64,000 nt of DNA from Pictodentalium vernedei (GCA_031216915.1 CM062290.1:256897291-256961290); one strand, 5' to 3'; counted from the first letter of the stretch, positions 23,830 to 34,815 are shown. Notes: generated from the letters alone by a model not told the origin. Numbers and translations: made by a program.

Positions 23830-24590
23830 CTCTGGAACTGGTTAAAATTCTCATATATTTATGACAAATTTGTGAAATTTATATTTCGCCAATAATAAAA
23901 GAACACAAAGTGGACAGATATTGTTGACAGATATTTCATTTCTATCAATTTCCATAAAAATGGTCTTTGAGACAATTGTCCTGCAAATTTATAGAAATAA
24001 AATATCAGCGTTTCGGATGTGAATTCGCAAATGTTCTGAAATTTCTCAACTCTGCTGAACGAGCCTCTGATGAGGTCAAGTTTTATTGGGCGAGTTTCAT
24101 AGATGTCGGTATAAACTGAAGAGTAGTTGCAGATTCTTTTTATCGCCTGATCTGAAACTCAATAGCAGAGGTCCAAATGGATCGAGAAAAGCGTATGTGT
24201 GAGGGGATAGGGGTGCGACCCCCCCCCCCCCCCCCGATGGTCACTCCGCTGCATTAAAGACCGAAAAACACAATAATTTTTAATCATATCGATATTTACT
24301 ATTACCATTGCTATGATAATAACAATTTAAGTTTCTAAATGAAAGATGGTGAAAATGGTAATATAACCTTTATGCAATGAGCAAATAGAATATCTTCAAC
24401 GTAACAAATGGACGATCCCTACTCCTCTGGCAAGTTTATTGTCCAGAATTATAATTATCGTCTTTATTTCATATGCAACCGTCATTTAAAACAAAAACAA
24501 ACAAACAATACCAATATATTTTTTTACCCCAAATGTACTGATTGTCTATTTCGAACACGCGAATAAATATATATGCGTCGTGCTAAAAAC
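23830..24590. other. Intergenic with C-run
   Basis: A poly-C tract lies at 24219-24235, next to a GGGGATAGGGGTGCGACC phrase that could pair with it. No gene was recognised. Confidence 0.35.
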
Positions 24591-24591
24591 T

Positions 24592-24745
24592 GAAATCTGG
24601 TAGAGTTAAGAATTTCGCCGGTTGAAGTTGTAAACTTAGATTCTGCCGATAGAACTTGGAATTCCTACTTGTACTGGAAAAAAACATTTTCGGATTCTAC
24701 CGACAGAAGTTGAGATCCACCGATAAATTTACTTCTGCTGGTCTT
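24592..24745. repeat. Degenerate TTCTACCGGTAGAAGTTGGAATT-type array, part 1
   Basis: Imperfect units resembling TTCTGCCGATAGAACTTGGA and TTCTACCGACAGAAGTTGAG recur every 25-40 bp. Two further patches of the same motif lie at 25925-26120 and 26478-26690. Confidence 0.5.
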
Positions 24746-24953
24746 CAAAATCAATATTTTAACTTTCAAAGTTAAAAGTTTAACTTCGGAAATCGAAATG
24801 TTAAATTTCAAAGTTAAACTTTCAAATTCACAATTTGAACTTTGAAAGTCAAAATTTTAACTTAAAACATTTGAATTTTCAAAGTTAAAGTTTTAACTTG
24901 AAAAGTTAAAATTTTAAGTTTCAAAGTCAAAATTTTAATTTGTGAAGAGTGCA
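24742..24953. repeat. Array of TTTTAACTTTCAAAGTTAAAA-type palindromic units
   Basis: About eight to ten imperfect units of AACTTTCAAAGTT with AAAATTTTAACTT, in both orientations, form a low-complexity tandem block. Confidence 0.8.
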
Positions 24954-25037
24954 TTGCTTTCACCCATGTACCTAATTGATTCCAATGGTCGAAGTTGGAA
25001 TTTCTGCCTTTCCAGTTTCTTTTCTAACGTAATTTAA

Positions 25038-25626
25038 CTCTTTTCGCGCGACAGGCGACTAAAGTCGACAGACGGCAGACCGCGGAAAGGTACTGCAGTA
25101 GTCATTTTAGCCAACTGTGTGTGTCCATTTCCAAGTGCTTTTAACCCTTTACCCAACGCAGACGATATCAAAATTTATTATTTTAAATATCATTATTTCA
25201 TTTTTTTTAAAATGTCAACAAAACCATATCATGTGACCCTTGTTGGAACGAGCTCGACGAGCTCGTTCCAACGAGGGGTCACATAATATGATTTCGTTGG
25301 AAATTTTTTGAAAACAAATATTTTTTCAACTGTTGAAGTTGCATATTACGGCCGATTCGTTGGGTAAAGGGTTGAACAAACATACGTATTCCTATGTTTC
25401 ATGCAATATTTTTGTCCTATTCATGAACAACGATATCGTCCCTTGAAAGTATAATGGTGCCATTTAAATATATACAGGAAATCATTTGAAAAACTGTCAA
25501 TGAGATCATTAGAACATTTTTTAAAATAAAAACGCTTTAGTCTAACAACCTATACTTCTTGTAAAATTCCTGATGAATAACAGGCGCTAAGAATTCTGTT
25601 TCTCAGATTATTCCGCGCCAAAAGAG
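25038..25626 (+). mobile_element. Composite TTAA element (CTCTTTT...AAAAGAG ends) carrying a family B MITE, copy 1
   Basis: TTAA lies at 25034-25037 and 25627-25630. The left end is CTCTTTTCGCGCGACAGGCG and the right end is CCGCGCCAAAAGAG. A family B element is nested at 25145-25371. The same composite, with the nested element at the same position, lies at 51353-51961, and the two are about 95 % alike by eye. There is no coding capacity. Confidence 0.88.
25145..25371 (+). mobile_element. TTAA MITE, family B, nested
   Basis: TTAA lies at 25141-25144, but the right flank is TTGA (25372-25375). It shows the standard family B ends CCCTTTACCCAACGCAGACG and TTCGTTGGGTAAAGGG and the shared GAACGAGCTCG core. 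The TTGA change is also present in the copy at 51460-51707. Confidence 0.9.
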
Positions 25627-25924
25627 TTAAGGGCTCTAAATATGAGTGGAAGTAGTCCTAATATGTTTTTTCAATCACTTAATATCCAGTTTAATCCTAA
25701 TCCAGAAGAAACTAAACAATGTCAGGAACATACTTCTGTTCAATATTTTGTCTCATATCCACAGCAAGAGAATTCGTAATTGCGTGTAATCAGTTTTGGC
25801 TGTTTCATCATGTCTTCCCATTTCTCCCTTACCTCATTCTTTTTGTGCCAATAAAGAACAGAATTTCAATTTCATCTGGTAAACGCTCTGATTAAAATAT
25901 TGAATTAGGTACATGTAATTCGCG

Positions 25925-26120
25925 TTTCCTCAACTGGATGTTGGAAGTCCAGCATCGGCTGGTAGATACTGAGTATGACCAATTAGAATTGCTGACCCAA
26001 TTTCTACGAGAGGAAACTTGAATACCAATTTCTACTGGTAAAACACGAGATTCGACCGGTTGAAGTTGGAACTCCAAAAATCGTTCGGTAGAACCCGGTA
26101 TTCCGACTTCTCTTGGTGGT
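25925..26120. repeat. Degenerate TTCTACCGGTAGAA array, part 2
   Basis: Units such as TTCTACTGGTAAAACACGAG, TTCGACCGGTTGAAGTTGGA and GTTCGGTAGAACCCGGTATT are spaced 25-35 bp apart. Confidence 0.5.
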
Positions 26121-26240
26121 ATATAACGATCTCTATACAAATGAGTTGCTGGTTTGTCAGCTACAAACATCCAACATGGCGTCGGGTCAATCAACGAGGC
26201 AACTCCTCCCATCGGTGACATTTGATGACGTTGATGCCGT

Positions 26241-26266
26241 TACGCTGTGACTGTAGTCACAGCGTA
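26241..26266. repeat. Short perfect hairpin
   Basis: TACGCTGTGAC and its exact inverse are separated by TGTA. Confidence 0.8.
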
Positions 26267-26477
26267 GCAACCTTCACATCAGCAAACACCAAACGAAAGC
26301 AAGCACAAACACTAGTAACGCTGTATTAAGTTTAATTGAAAACTTTCGGAAATTACGTTTGTTTTGTATTTGGGGCTTCAAATCCCCACTAAAGATAGCG
26401 ACATATGGGACATTTTTCTCTATTTGGCCAATGAGAGTTCCAGTAATCCCCTTGTGTAGTGATCAGCGGTAGTATCT

Positions 26478-26690
26478 CAAATTCTACGAGATTAAAATTT
26501 CTACCACGACCTTATATACCATTCTAGAAGTAAATCAGATTTAAAACTTACTTCTTTCAGAGTAGTATTTATAGCATGGTAGACATCGAAATCTGGTGGC
26601 ATATAAGATTCTGTCTTTAGAAACTGGAATTTAAAGTCCCACCGATACAACTCCTAGTGACAGAATGTCAGATTCCAGTTTCACGATGTA
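26478..26690. repeat. Degenerate TTCTACC/GGTAGAA array, part 3
   Basis: Weak units such as TTCTACGAGATTAAAATTTC, CATTCTAGAAGTAAATCAGA and GGTAGACATCGAAATCTGG resemble the motif of the arrays at 24592 and 25925. A C-run follows at 26811-26830. Confidence 0.35.
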
Positions 26691-26986
26691 TATACTGTTC
26701 TTGGAGAGGTAGGTTAACGTCTTGCACGCTTCTGTGAGATATTCATGCCGAGGACAGGGGATCGATCTCTTTCAAGTAAAATATATATAATTTGGCATTA
26801 ATAACCAAATCCCCCCCCCCCCCCTCCCACCCCCTGGTTTTTAAACCCCTTCTTGACCAATGATCTCTCGAGTTCAATTTTTATGAATTTTTCATCAAAT
26901 CTGGTCAAGACTGTTTCATAGTTGAAACGATTTTTTGGATTAACTCAGCAGGCTAAGGGTTAGGCCAGATTTAAGATTTTTAAACG

Positions 26987-28063
26987 TCAGTGATGTAAAA
27001 CAACCTGACGTTTTGCTTTTCGAGGCAACGCGCCCTTAGCCACAAGCTCTATATTTATGCCAATAACCGGTTCAACAGCAATGCTATCTATCAGCTGGAA
27101 GTCGTACGATTCGTCGTTACCTTTACCACACACGGTAGTGCCAGTCACCATGTCTTTAACTCTCCGTCGGAATGGTTGACATAAAACAGAATATACAATT
27201 ACGTTTATAAAACTGTTTGCTATAGACAGCCACATCGCAGTGAAGTCAAACCACGGGGGTGTGATAATACTCGGATCAAAGGCTTTGCTCATGACAGACG
27301 CAACGAACGGTCCCCACATTATAAAATACAACGAGGTAGTAACACCAACAAGTTTCAAAGCGTTGCGTTGTTTGCGTTTATTGCGTCTCCTCTTTTTATT
27401 GGTGTCTCGAAGCTTTGCACGTTTATTCATAATACGAACTGACGTAATAGAAGTAAACAATAGGATTGTACCAGCACCAATGGGAATGACAAAACCAGTT
27501 ATAATACAAAATAATCTATACTCCCAGTATAATCCACATATACAGGTGTTTGGTTCGTACTGATAATAAATCCCTCTCTTTATCATTATAGGAATCACGA
27601 ACGTAACAGTCAATAAAAACCAAATAACAAATACAACCATAAAACATCTTTTCGGCGTAATTTTTCTGTAGTGGAGCGGATGAACTATTGCCATATATCT
27701 ACTTGAACTGATTACTGCTAAACTCCAGATCGAAACAGAAGCTGCTGTTCCGTGCAATACTCCTGAGATCTGACACCCGATTGGTCCAAGAATCCAACGG
27801 TTGCCGCATACTGAAGCTATTACACCTGGTATACACACGATGACACCGACGGAGAGATCGGCAAAACTCAAATTTATAAGAAAAATCCGTTCCGATTTGT
27901 ACAGCTGCCTTATTCGTGGAAGAACGATTATGTTCACAACGTTGCTAGAAATTATTAATAATGTCACCACACCAACAAATATAGAACGCCCAGTCGCCAT
28001 GAAACTCGAAAAGTCCGATGGCAAAACAACATTATTTGAAGAATTCATAATGAGTATGGGCAA
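26987..28063 (-). CDS. Class A (rhodopsin-like) G-protein-coupled receptor, orphan, intronless
   Basis: A 358-residue seven-helix receptor in a single exon; it should couple an extracellular ligand to G proteins at the plasma membrane. Predicted helices: TM1 27-49 (Asn41), TM2 59-82 (SFADL, Asp69), TM3 97-122, TM4 140-160 (Trp148), TM5 183-206 (Pro194), TM6 237-258 (MWGPF, Trp250 and Pro252), TM7 272-292. Cys97 and Cys174 or Cys176 can form the usual extracellular disulphide. NSS at 7-9 is a glycosylation site. The third inner loop is very basic (KKRRRNKRKQR). Two signature motifs are altered: DRY is SRY (121-123) and NPxxY is NVIVY (287-291). Position 3.32 is His104, not the Asp of amine receptors, and TM7 has no opsin lysine, so the ligand is unknown. 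Met1 gives a normal short N-terminus, although Met6 is possible. The length is typical and no frameshift is seen. Confidence 0.88.
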   Translation of the reverse strand: MPILIMNSSNNVVLPSDFSSFMATGRSIFVGVVTLLIISSNVVNIIVLPRIRQLYKSERIFLINLSFADLSVGVIVCIPGVIASVCGNRWILGPIGCQISGVLHGTAASVSIWSLAVISSSRYMAIVHPLHYRKITPKRCFMVVFVIWFLLTVTFVIPIMIKRGIYYQYEPNTCICGLYWEYRLFCIITGFVIPIGAGTILLFTSITSVRIMNKRAKLRDTNKKRRRNKRKQRNALKLVGVTTSLYFIMWGPFVASVMSKAFDPSIITPPWFDFTAMWLSIANSFINVIVYSVLCQPFRRRVKDMVTGTTVCGKGNDESYDFQLIDSIAVEPVIGINIELVAKGALPRKAKRQVVLHH

Positions 28064-28422
28064 AATCTACCACAGTTTCTTTTTCAAAGAGAATGACTCC
28101 TTCTGAACTAGCCGTCTCACTTAATGAACAGATGCCAGTGATGGGCTATGTCTAATGCCTTCACACGAAAAGTCGCTTCGAAACTCCAAATAAATATTTC
28201 CGCTTTTGATATTGTAGCTGACATATTTTTAATTTGAAAAATTCCTTTTTCTTTTTTCCAGCCATGAAAGCGTGAAAGGCGCTTTTGTTTTCTTCAGAAA
28301 GTTACTGATCCACAATCCAGGAGCTTTAGGTGGGAACATTTATTCGCCCGTATCTGAAAATAAACAAAAAAGTTTGAAGGAGTACGTTATACAGTACAGA
28401 TACAGAAAAACAGCGGGATTAA

Positions 28423-28644
28423 CCCTTTGCCTAACGAATCGTCCGCGTAATATGCAAATTGAGTAGTTGAAAAAATTAAATTTTTAAAAATATTTCAACA
28501 AAATCATATTATGTGACCCCTCATTGGAACCAGCTCGTTCCAATAAGGGGTCACATGATATGGTTATGTTGAAATTTTTTGAAAAATTTTAAAAAATTAT
28601 ATTTAAAATAATAAATTTTGATATCGTCTGCTTTGGGTAAAGGG
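28423..28644 (-). mobile_element. TTAA MITE, family B
   Basis: TTAA lies at 28419-28422 and 28645-28648. It begins CCCTTTGCCTAACGAATCG and ends TCTGCTTTGGGTAAAGGG. The core is reduced to GGAACCAGCTCGTTCC, an apex deletion like that at 17215. It lies about 360 bp upstream of the receptor start. Confidence 0.88.
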
Positions 28645-28751
28645 TTAACCTCTTTGAGACTTTAATTATCCTGACGTTCAAACGTCACGGAGAATTCATT
28701 TTCTTCAACGTTTTTATTTTTAGTGGTCTGAATTTGTTATCCAAAACTTGT

Positions 28752-28807
28752 TTTATTACAAATTATTGGAGAGTGCCCACATGCACTTTCCAATAATTTG
28801 TAATATA
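28752..28807. repeat. Hairpin with 24-bp arms
   Basis: TTATTACAAATTATTGGA and TCCAATAATTTGTAATATAA flank AGTGC...GCACT, forming a stable stem. Confidence 0.75.
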
Positions 28808-28974
28808 ACACATTTATATAAATAAAATATTATTTGTGTTTGACTGAATATGAAATATAAGCAATGAAAGTGTTGGTTTGCTCTGGTGTCCTCATTTTCT
28901 GAAAGCCCTGATATTGGCTTCCAGCACTTAACCAGTTAAGAAATCTTGACAGCAGGATTATATTAGTATTTTAA

Positions 28975-29217
28975 CCCTTTACCTAACATGAAAAGCAGAC
29001 GACACTTGCAAAAAAAATTCTTGAATAACTAATTTTTTTCATTTTTTGTCTCAAAAACATAGGTTATGACCCCTTGTTGGAACGAGCTCGACGAGCTCGT
29101 TCCAACAATGGGTCATAACCTATGTTTTTGAGACAAAAAATGAAAATATTTTGAAAATTCATATGCGATTTTTGAGAATAGCGCTGGCCGGTTTTGGCCG
29201 TTACGTTGGGTAAAGGG
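28975..29217 (-). mobile_element. TTAA MITE, family A, full length
   Basis: TTAA lies at 28971-28974 and 29218-29221. It has standard inverted family A structure, with the arms meeting at GAACGAGCTCGACGAGCTC near 29091. Confidence 0.92.
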
Positions 29218-29221
29218 TTAA

Positions 29222-30126
29222 GCTGCGATAACATTTGGCTCAATGGTTGTCACTGAGCACTATTCGGGAGAAAAGAGGAATTGAGGTTAAAACTTTAAAA
29301 AATCGAAAAATAATAACAAAACAAATGACCAGAAAGTATCAACGCGCTGTTTGATTTCGTACGTCATAAGACGTACAAAAGTATCAAAGGGTTAAACAAA
29401 CAAAGACAAAATCTAAATGGTCTTAATTAGTGACGCTTTGCAAAATTTAAAAAAAAATGGGTGAACGACTCGCGTCGGCCTTCGTTGTGCATTGAGCGCC
29501 AGTTAGGGTGTAGCGATGGCCCAAGTGTGATGTTTCGTCGGGGTAGAGCCCAAGTGGGATACCCCCCCCCCCCCTAGTAGTAGGGTCTCCGGGAATTTAG
29601 TACCAAAACCCTTTTACAAGAAGGGAAAAATGCAGTATGGGTGGGGCTGTGTGAATTACACACAGCTAAAATGGGTTTAGTGCGTCAAGCAAAACGAGTG
29701 AGTCCTCACCTTGTTTGATAATCGTGAAAATAAAGTCATCCCAGGTTATTAAATAGTAGTGGAACGGCGTCCCCACTCAGACACAGGTAAGGAACTGCGT
29801 TCCGCCACAAAAGCACCACTGTCTTAAATCTTTAAAATCGGTATGCATACACAAATGAGTGAAGGAAAAGACTGTTTACTTAATAAACAGCTATCGACAA
29901 GCAGGGTCAGACATAATTCTACTATGTTGGATTAAATTATTACTGATTCCTTCTGCAAATATTAAGATAAAGAATATGAGATTGCTCTGCTTTGAAAGTT
30001 GAGTTTAGACCGATGCCATGGTGGGGAACCGGGTGAGACTGGTTAAAGTTAGGGTACGATAGTAATATAATTGAATGAGATATTGACACTCTTTTGAGAT
30101 TTTGTAGCGCGATAGCTCATTGTACT
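29222..30126. other. Intergenic, no supported gene
   Basis: A C-run lies at 29563-29575. CAAAGGGTTAA near 29388 may be the end of a lost family C element next to an ACGTC...GACGT hairpin. Confidence 0.3.
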
Positions 30127-30130
30127 TTAA

Positions 30131-30376
30131 CCCTTTACCCAACGAATCGACCCCATCCGCCCGCGTAATATGTAAATTTAGCAGCTGAAAAAATACTATT
30201 TTACAGAAAATTTCAACAAAACCATATCATGTGACCCCTTTTTGGAACGAGCTCGTCGAGCTCGTTCCAATGAGGGGGTCACATGATGTGGTTTTGTGGA
30301 ATTTGTTTGAAAAATTTTTAAAAAAAAATGATATTTAAAATAAAAAATTTTGATATCGTCTGCGTTGGGTAAAGGG
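30131..30376 (-). mobile_element. TTAA MITE, family B, full length
   Basis: TTAA lies at 30127-30130 and 30377-30380. It starts CCCTTTACCCAACGAATCGA and ends GATATCGTCTGCGTTGGGTA plus AAGGG. The core is GAACGAGCTCGTCGAGCTC near 30255. Confidence 0.92.
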
Positions 30377-30395
30377 TTAAACTGAAAAGTAGACG

Positions 30396-30455
30396 ATTCG
30401 GTCCTGACCAGCCATAACTGCCCTGTGTCCTTGGGTAAGACACATCATCCCATCA
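30396..30455 (+). mobile_element. SINE internal fragment
   Basis: TAACTGCCCTGTGTCCTTGG plus GTAAGACAC matches the block after the tRNA head in the SINEs at 61132 and 54688. Head and tail are missing. Confidence 0.45.
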
Positions 30456-30543
30456 ACAAGTTATGCAAACATTTATCGTAAAGAAAATAGTAGCATGCGG
30501 CAATAAGATTACATAATGCATCGTAAATCCGTAATGAAGATGA

Positions 30544-30612
30544 GCAATAATTTCATCTTACAGCCCTGTAGAGCTGTAAGATAGCCCTGTAAGCTGTGGG
30601 ATTAAATTATCG
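30544..30612. repeat. Hairpin repeat family K, copy 1
   Basis: AATAATTTCATCTTACAGCC and GCTGTAAGAT, followed by GATTAAATTAT, form a stem. A similar hairpin lies at 47289-47338. Confidence 0.55.
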
Positions 30613-30771
30613 TTGAAGTGAAAACAAAACAGATTCGCACAGTTCGTTGTAAATTATATTTCCGAGGACGATCCTAATCAGAAGCCAGCGTTGGAAGAGG
30701 TTAAACTAGTAAAGATAAACAACGTAGCTCAAAGACCTACGCCAGGCAATAATCGTAATACAGCATATTAA

Positions 30772-31007
30772 CCCTTTAAACTCCAAAGACCGTTTTTTTT
30801 CCGGCCGGGTCACAAGCTACGTCATAATGTCATTAAGGGGGATGACCTCAATGTAAATGTGTGGTGCAGACCAATCAATATTTCCAACGTGCAGCCCAGA
30901 GGCTGCACGTTGAAAATATTGATTGGCCTACCCCCCAAAAATAAATATGGACTCTTCCTATTGCTACCATAGAACTGACATGGAAGATACCACCAAGATT
31001 CAAAGGG
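30772..31007 (+). mobile_element. TTAA MITE, family C, full length
   Basis: TTAA lies at 30768-30771 and 31008-31011. It begins CCCTTTAAACTCCAAAGACC and ends AAGATTCAAAGGG. The centre is ACGTGCAGCCCAGAGGCTGCACGT. Its right TTAA merges into the AATAAT tail of the adjacent LINE, so it inserted at the LINE's 3' end. Confidence 0.88.
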
Positions 31008-31010
31008 TTA

Positions 31011-32740
31011 ATAATAATAATATACCCATTGATATAGCGCTAAAATTATAGTTCAGAGATATTGAACCATATTCTAAAGCGTTGTACATGTTACTGAGCT
31101 CGTGCAAATATAGAAACAGAATGTATACAGCATCTTACAGTCCATAATATTATTTATAGGCTTTCTGAAAAAGATAAGATCTTAGATCTTTCTTAAAAAT
31201 GTTGACATTTGACATCTTTTTAGATGTTCTGGTAAATTATTCCACAGGTGAGGACCAGCAAATGAGAATGAGCTATCTCTAAATGTCTTACGCCTATTTT
31301 GTTGGAACATATTGTAGCATTTTACCGTCGGATCTCAGGTTCTATTCTTGGTATTGATGAGTTCTTCTTAGTAGGCTGGTGACGTGTTGTTTTGTGCCTT
31401 GCAAACTAATAATACGTTTTTGAAAATTATTCTGTACTTGACTGGCAATCAGTGCAGATCCATCAGAACAGGAGTGATGTGTTGAGATCGTGATACTCTA
31501 CATACCACTCGGGCTGAGGCATTTAATACTTTCTGCAGGCGAGAGTACTGATATTGTGGGAAGGTAGTACATCAAGACATTCCAATTATCCAAATGTGAA
31601 GTCAAAAAGGCATGAACTAGAGTTTTTGCGGAATCCTTTGTAAGGAACTGTGTTATCTGTTTAATTTTGTATAGACCTCTAACAGCTTTATTACACATAT
31701 TTGTAACGTGTTTGCCCATGGACATGGTTGCGTCGCAGAAGGAACCAGGATTTCGTACACTGTCACTTACACTGATGGTGGAATCTCCAACCTTCACAGA
31801 ATTGATGTCAACTTTAGTGAGTTGCTGTCGTGAACCAATTACTAGAAATTCAGTCTTATCGTCACCTATCATTAGTTTGTTTAAAATCATCCAAGCGCGA
31901 ATTTCCAAAATACATGATTCAATAATTTCTTAAGCTTTATTTTGATCATTGCTTGATGGTCGAAAAAAAATAGACCAGTGTGTCATCAGCATAACCATGA
32001 ACGTCGGGCAGGTGAGATTTAATGATGGTGAACATTTTTGAAACATAGAATGGAAACAGAACAGGACAAATGTAACTGCCCTGTGGGACCTCTCATTCAA
32101 GATGGAAGTCTTTTGATTATTTATCATTTATTGATACACACTGCTGTCTATTCCTCAGGTATGATGTTAGCTAGCTAGCTAGCAGCTACAACAATAAGTC
32201 CAAAATCAGAGTTCATTATCTATTGCAGAGTTTTATGACAAACAGTGCCAAAGACAGCACTAAGGTCTAAACGAACAAGCGAGGTTACCCGCCCAGACTC
32301 CATATTAAGCAGGATGTCATTCTGAACCTTGGGTAATGTCGTTTCAGTTGAGTGAAATTGTATGGATACTGACGTGTTGGCCTGTAACGGAGCATGCATG
32401 TCACTATGTAACATTAGCTGGTCAATGGCAGCTTTTTTTTACACAGCTTGGAAATGAAAGGTAAGTTACTCACTGGTTAAATGTTTTAAACACAAGTTCC
32501 GCACCTTGCGTCTTCAGAAGAAGGTTAACAATCATTATTTTCCACGCATCAAGCACATATCCTTCTGGCGGAGACATGTTGATCATTTTTTCTGATTACA
32601 TGAGCCAAAGAGTCTTCACAAGATTTGATAATAGATGTTGGCATAGGGACGAGTTGACATAGGGTATTTGACGATTATTTTATTAATTTTGGTTACTTCG
32701 TGCATTTCTAAAGGTCGAAAAGTTAAAAGTTATTTTTCTG
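31011..32740 (-). pseudogene. CR1/L2-like LINE fragment, second copy, most of reverse transcriptase to 3' end
   Basis: Same family as 8937-9957 but longer at the 5' side. Reading the minus strand in mixed frames gives the fingers (EGYVLDAWKIMIVNLLLKT), HSTETTLPKVQNDILLNMES with SLVRLDLSAVFGTVCHKTL (motif A, where an AFD Asp is replaced), VTFVLF after a PQGS-like stretch, HGYADD near 31990, NKLMIGDDKTEFLVIGSRQQ and the thumb HAFLTSHLDNWNVL. The 3' end has the same GCGCTATAT(C)AATGGGTA and AAT-repeat tail. Stops and frameshifts make it inactive. A (TAGC)n run at 32170-32183 lies inside it. Confidence 0.85.
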
Positions 32741-32976
32741 ATGGACGGGCAGCGCACTTCTAATACATGGATGCCACAGTGAACACTTAACACCGCTATC
32801 TTCTATATCTTATCCTTTTTTCATAGAAAATGTCTTTTTTAATGTTGTAGAACAATTGTCTCAAGAAAGGACACAGATTTTCAACCATGTCAAAACATAC
32901 GACTTTACAATCTAATAGAAACGTAAGCGTAAGTGAAGGCTGGGGGTATTCGTGTTCAGTCGTATTCGAAAGTATT

Positions 32977-33325
32977 GGGAGCGCGGTGACTCAGTGGTTA
33001 TCGCATTGGACGTCAAATCGAAAGAGGTCATGGGTCGATCCAGGGGTAACTGCGTTGTGTCCTTGGAGTTCAACGACACTTTCGTCAACCATGATCACCT
33101 AGTGTCGGACAGTTTTACGGGTAATGGTAGCTGGAGTCTGCGGAGAGAATTACTGAGCAGCGGCGACCAGCTGGCACACTCCGAGCGTACTAACTCCAAA
33201 CATGCAGAGTTTGCATTGGTTGAAACCAGTGTGTCTCTGTACACAGCGTCACTGTGTCAGCAATCGAGCTTAAGTCCCTTGCCCAAGGTGATATAATAGC
33301 AATGCAATACACGGACCCAACGCCA
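32977..33325 (+). mobile_element. tRNA-derived SINE
   Basis: A GGGAGCGCGGTGACTCAGTG head (box A-like) is followed by a decayed box B (GGGTCGATCCAG). The shared body block GTAACTGCGTTGTGTCCTTG comes next, then CGGACAGTTTTACGGGTAATG. The end is unclear and no clear target duplication was found. Confidence 0.65.
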
Positions 33326-33534
33326 ATCTGCAATAAGAAAAATGCCCAAAACGTCAACTTTTCTCCAATTTATAGGCCGTAGAAGAAACAATGTATCTGA
33401 AGGAATCTTCGGTCGCATCTTAATCTGATGAACCCGAAAGGCCGCTTTTCTGGGCCAGGATCGTGATACGACCTGAATTCATAAAATAGATAGTTGCTCT
33501 GTGAAATTGTGTGGTAGTCCAATTACGATTGTCT

Positions 33535-33621
33535 ACGTGCACGTTGATAATATTGATTGGTCTTTTCCTAAGTAACGAATATAGACTTTATCAGTTGATC
33601 GCTCCACCAGAGTCCAAAGGG
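33535..33621 (+). mobile_element. Family C MITE, right half
   Basis: GTGCACGTTGATAATATTGATTGG through AGAGTCCAAAGGG followed by TTAG matches the right half of the family C elements. The left arm is absent. Confidence 0.65.
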
Positions 33622-33832
33622 TTAGGAGTAAAGAGTCTATGCACCTCCTTTTCCTGTTAATTCCCACTAACATTGCAATGACAGGTATCCAACAGAGAAA
33701 TACAAGTTTCAGACCACTCCATTTCAGTAAGTAAAGACTCCTCCTAGCCCATCCACTCACCCCGTTCTCTGATGGTGACACTGATGTGTAAAAATGTATT
33801 GTTAAAGATAATTTTGCTCTAATCTCACCCCC

Positions 33833-33932
33833 CCCCTCTCTCTCTCTCTGTCTCTCTCTCTGTCTCTCTGTCTCTCTGTCTGTCTCTCTCTCTGTCTCTC
33901 TCTCTCTCTGTCTCTGTCTCTCTGTCTCTCTG

Positions 33933-33992
<60 letters not shown>

Positions 33993-34020
33993 CCTCTCTG
34001 TCTCTCTCCCTTTCTCTCTC
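33833..34020. repeat. (CT)n/(CTGT)n microsatellite
   Basis: About 190 bp of CTCTCTGTCT-type repeat, pyrimidine-only on this strand apart from the G of TGTC units. C-runs and a short (CA)n tract follow at 34087-34114. The Glu/Arg-rich open frame across it is an artefact. Confidence 0.97.
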
Positions 34021-34324
34021 GTTCTTGATCTATCTCCCTCTCGCCCCATTTTTTCTCTTTATACTTGTTCCTGTGGCCAACTTACACCCCCCCCCCCCCC
34101 ACACACACACACACACCCCACCACAGCCTTGGCTCCATTTTTGACAGAAGGTCACGCTCGTATGAATGCTTGTAACAGTTGCGGGAAAAGGGAACGATTG
34201 GTTTCAGGACGGATATGTAAATAAATAGATCGTCTTTCGCATACCAGTAAGCCGTGACTGTTCGTTTATCTGAATGTAGGCACTATACCTGGCATCATGA
34301 AGTACGATTGAAAAATAGGTTTAA

Positions 34325-34526
34325 CCCTTTACCTAACCTGAAAAGCAGACATACTTGCAAAAAAACATAGGTTATGACCCCTAATTGGAACGAGCTCGAC
34401 GAGCTCGTTCCAACGAGGGGTCATAACCTATGTTTTTGAGACAAAAATTGAAAAAAATATTGAAAATTAATTGGCGATTCTTGAGAATAGCGCTGAGAGG
34501 TTTTGGCCCTTACGTTGGGTAAAGGG
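34325..34526 (-). mobile_element. TTAA MITE, family A
   Basis: TTAA lies at 34321-34324 and 34527-34530. At 202 bp it is shorter than usual because about 40 bp of the left arm is missing (TTGCAAAAAAACATAGG). Core and right arm are intact. Confidence 0.9.
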
Positions 34527-34659
34527 TTAAATAAATGATGGGCATAACATGGAGACCGGATGTACAAGGAATTTTTACACTAAGAGAAATCCGCGCCAAA
34601 TTTGATTCCAACTACTAAAACCCATCTGAGAAACAAAACAAATGAGTTTTCAAGTGATC

Positions 34660-34815
34660 TTGAAACAATCTCATACAAAGTCAACAAAACCACACCACGT
34701 GACCCTTCATTGAAACGAGCTCGTCGAGCTCGCTACATTGAAGGGTCATATGATATGGTTTCGTTGACACTTTTTGAAAATGTTTTAAAAACCCAATAAT
34801 TAAAATAATAAATTT
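34660..34815 (-). mobile_element. Diverged family B MITE remnant
   Basis: AAAGTCAACAAAACCACACC, the core GAAACGAGCTCGTCGAGCTCG, and GGGTCATATGATATGGTTTCG with ATTTTGAAAATG are family B features. Terminal CCCTTT/TTAA signals are lost. Confidence 0.65.

Noticed and set aside
27240-28106. Plus-strand open frames opposite the receptor gene
   Set aside because: They are shadows of the receptor coding strand.
33825-34049. Glu/Arg-rich open frame on the minus strand
   Set aside because: It is translation of a CT microsatellite, with no start context or domain.
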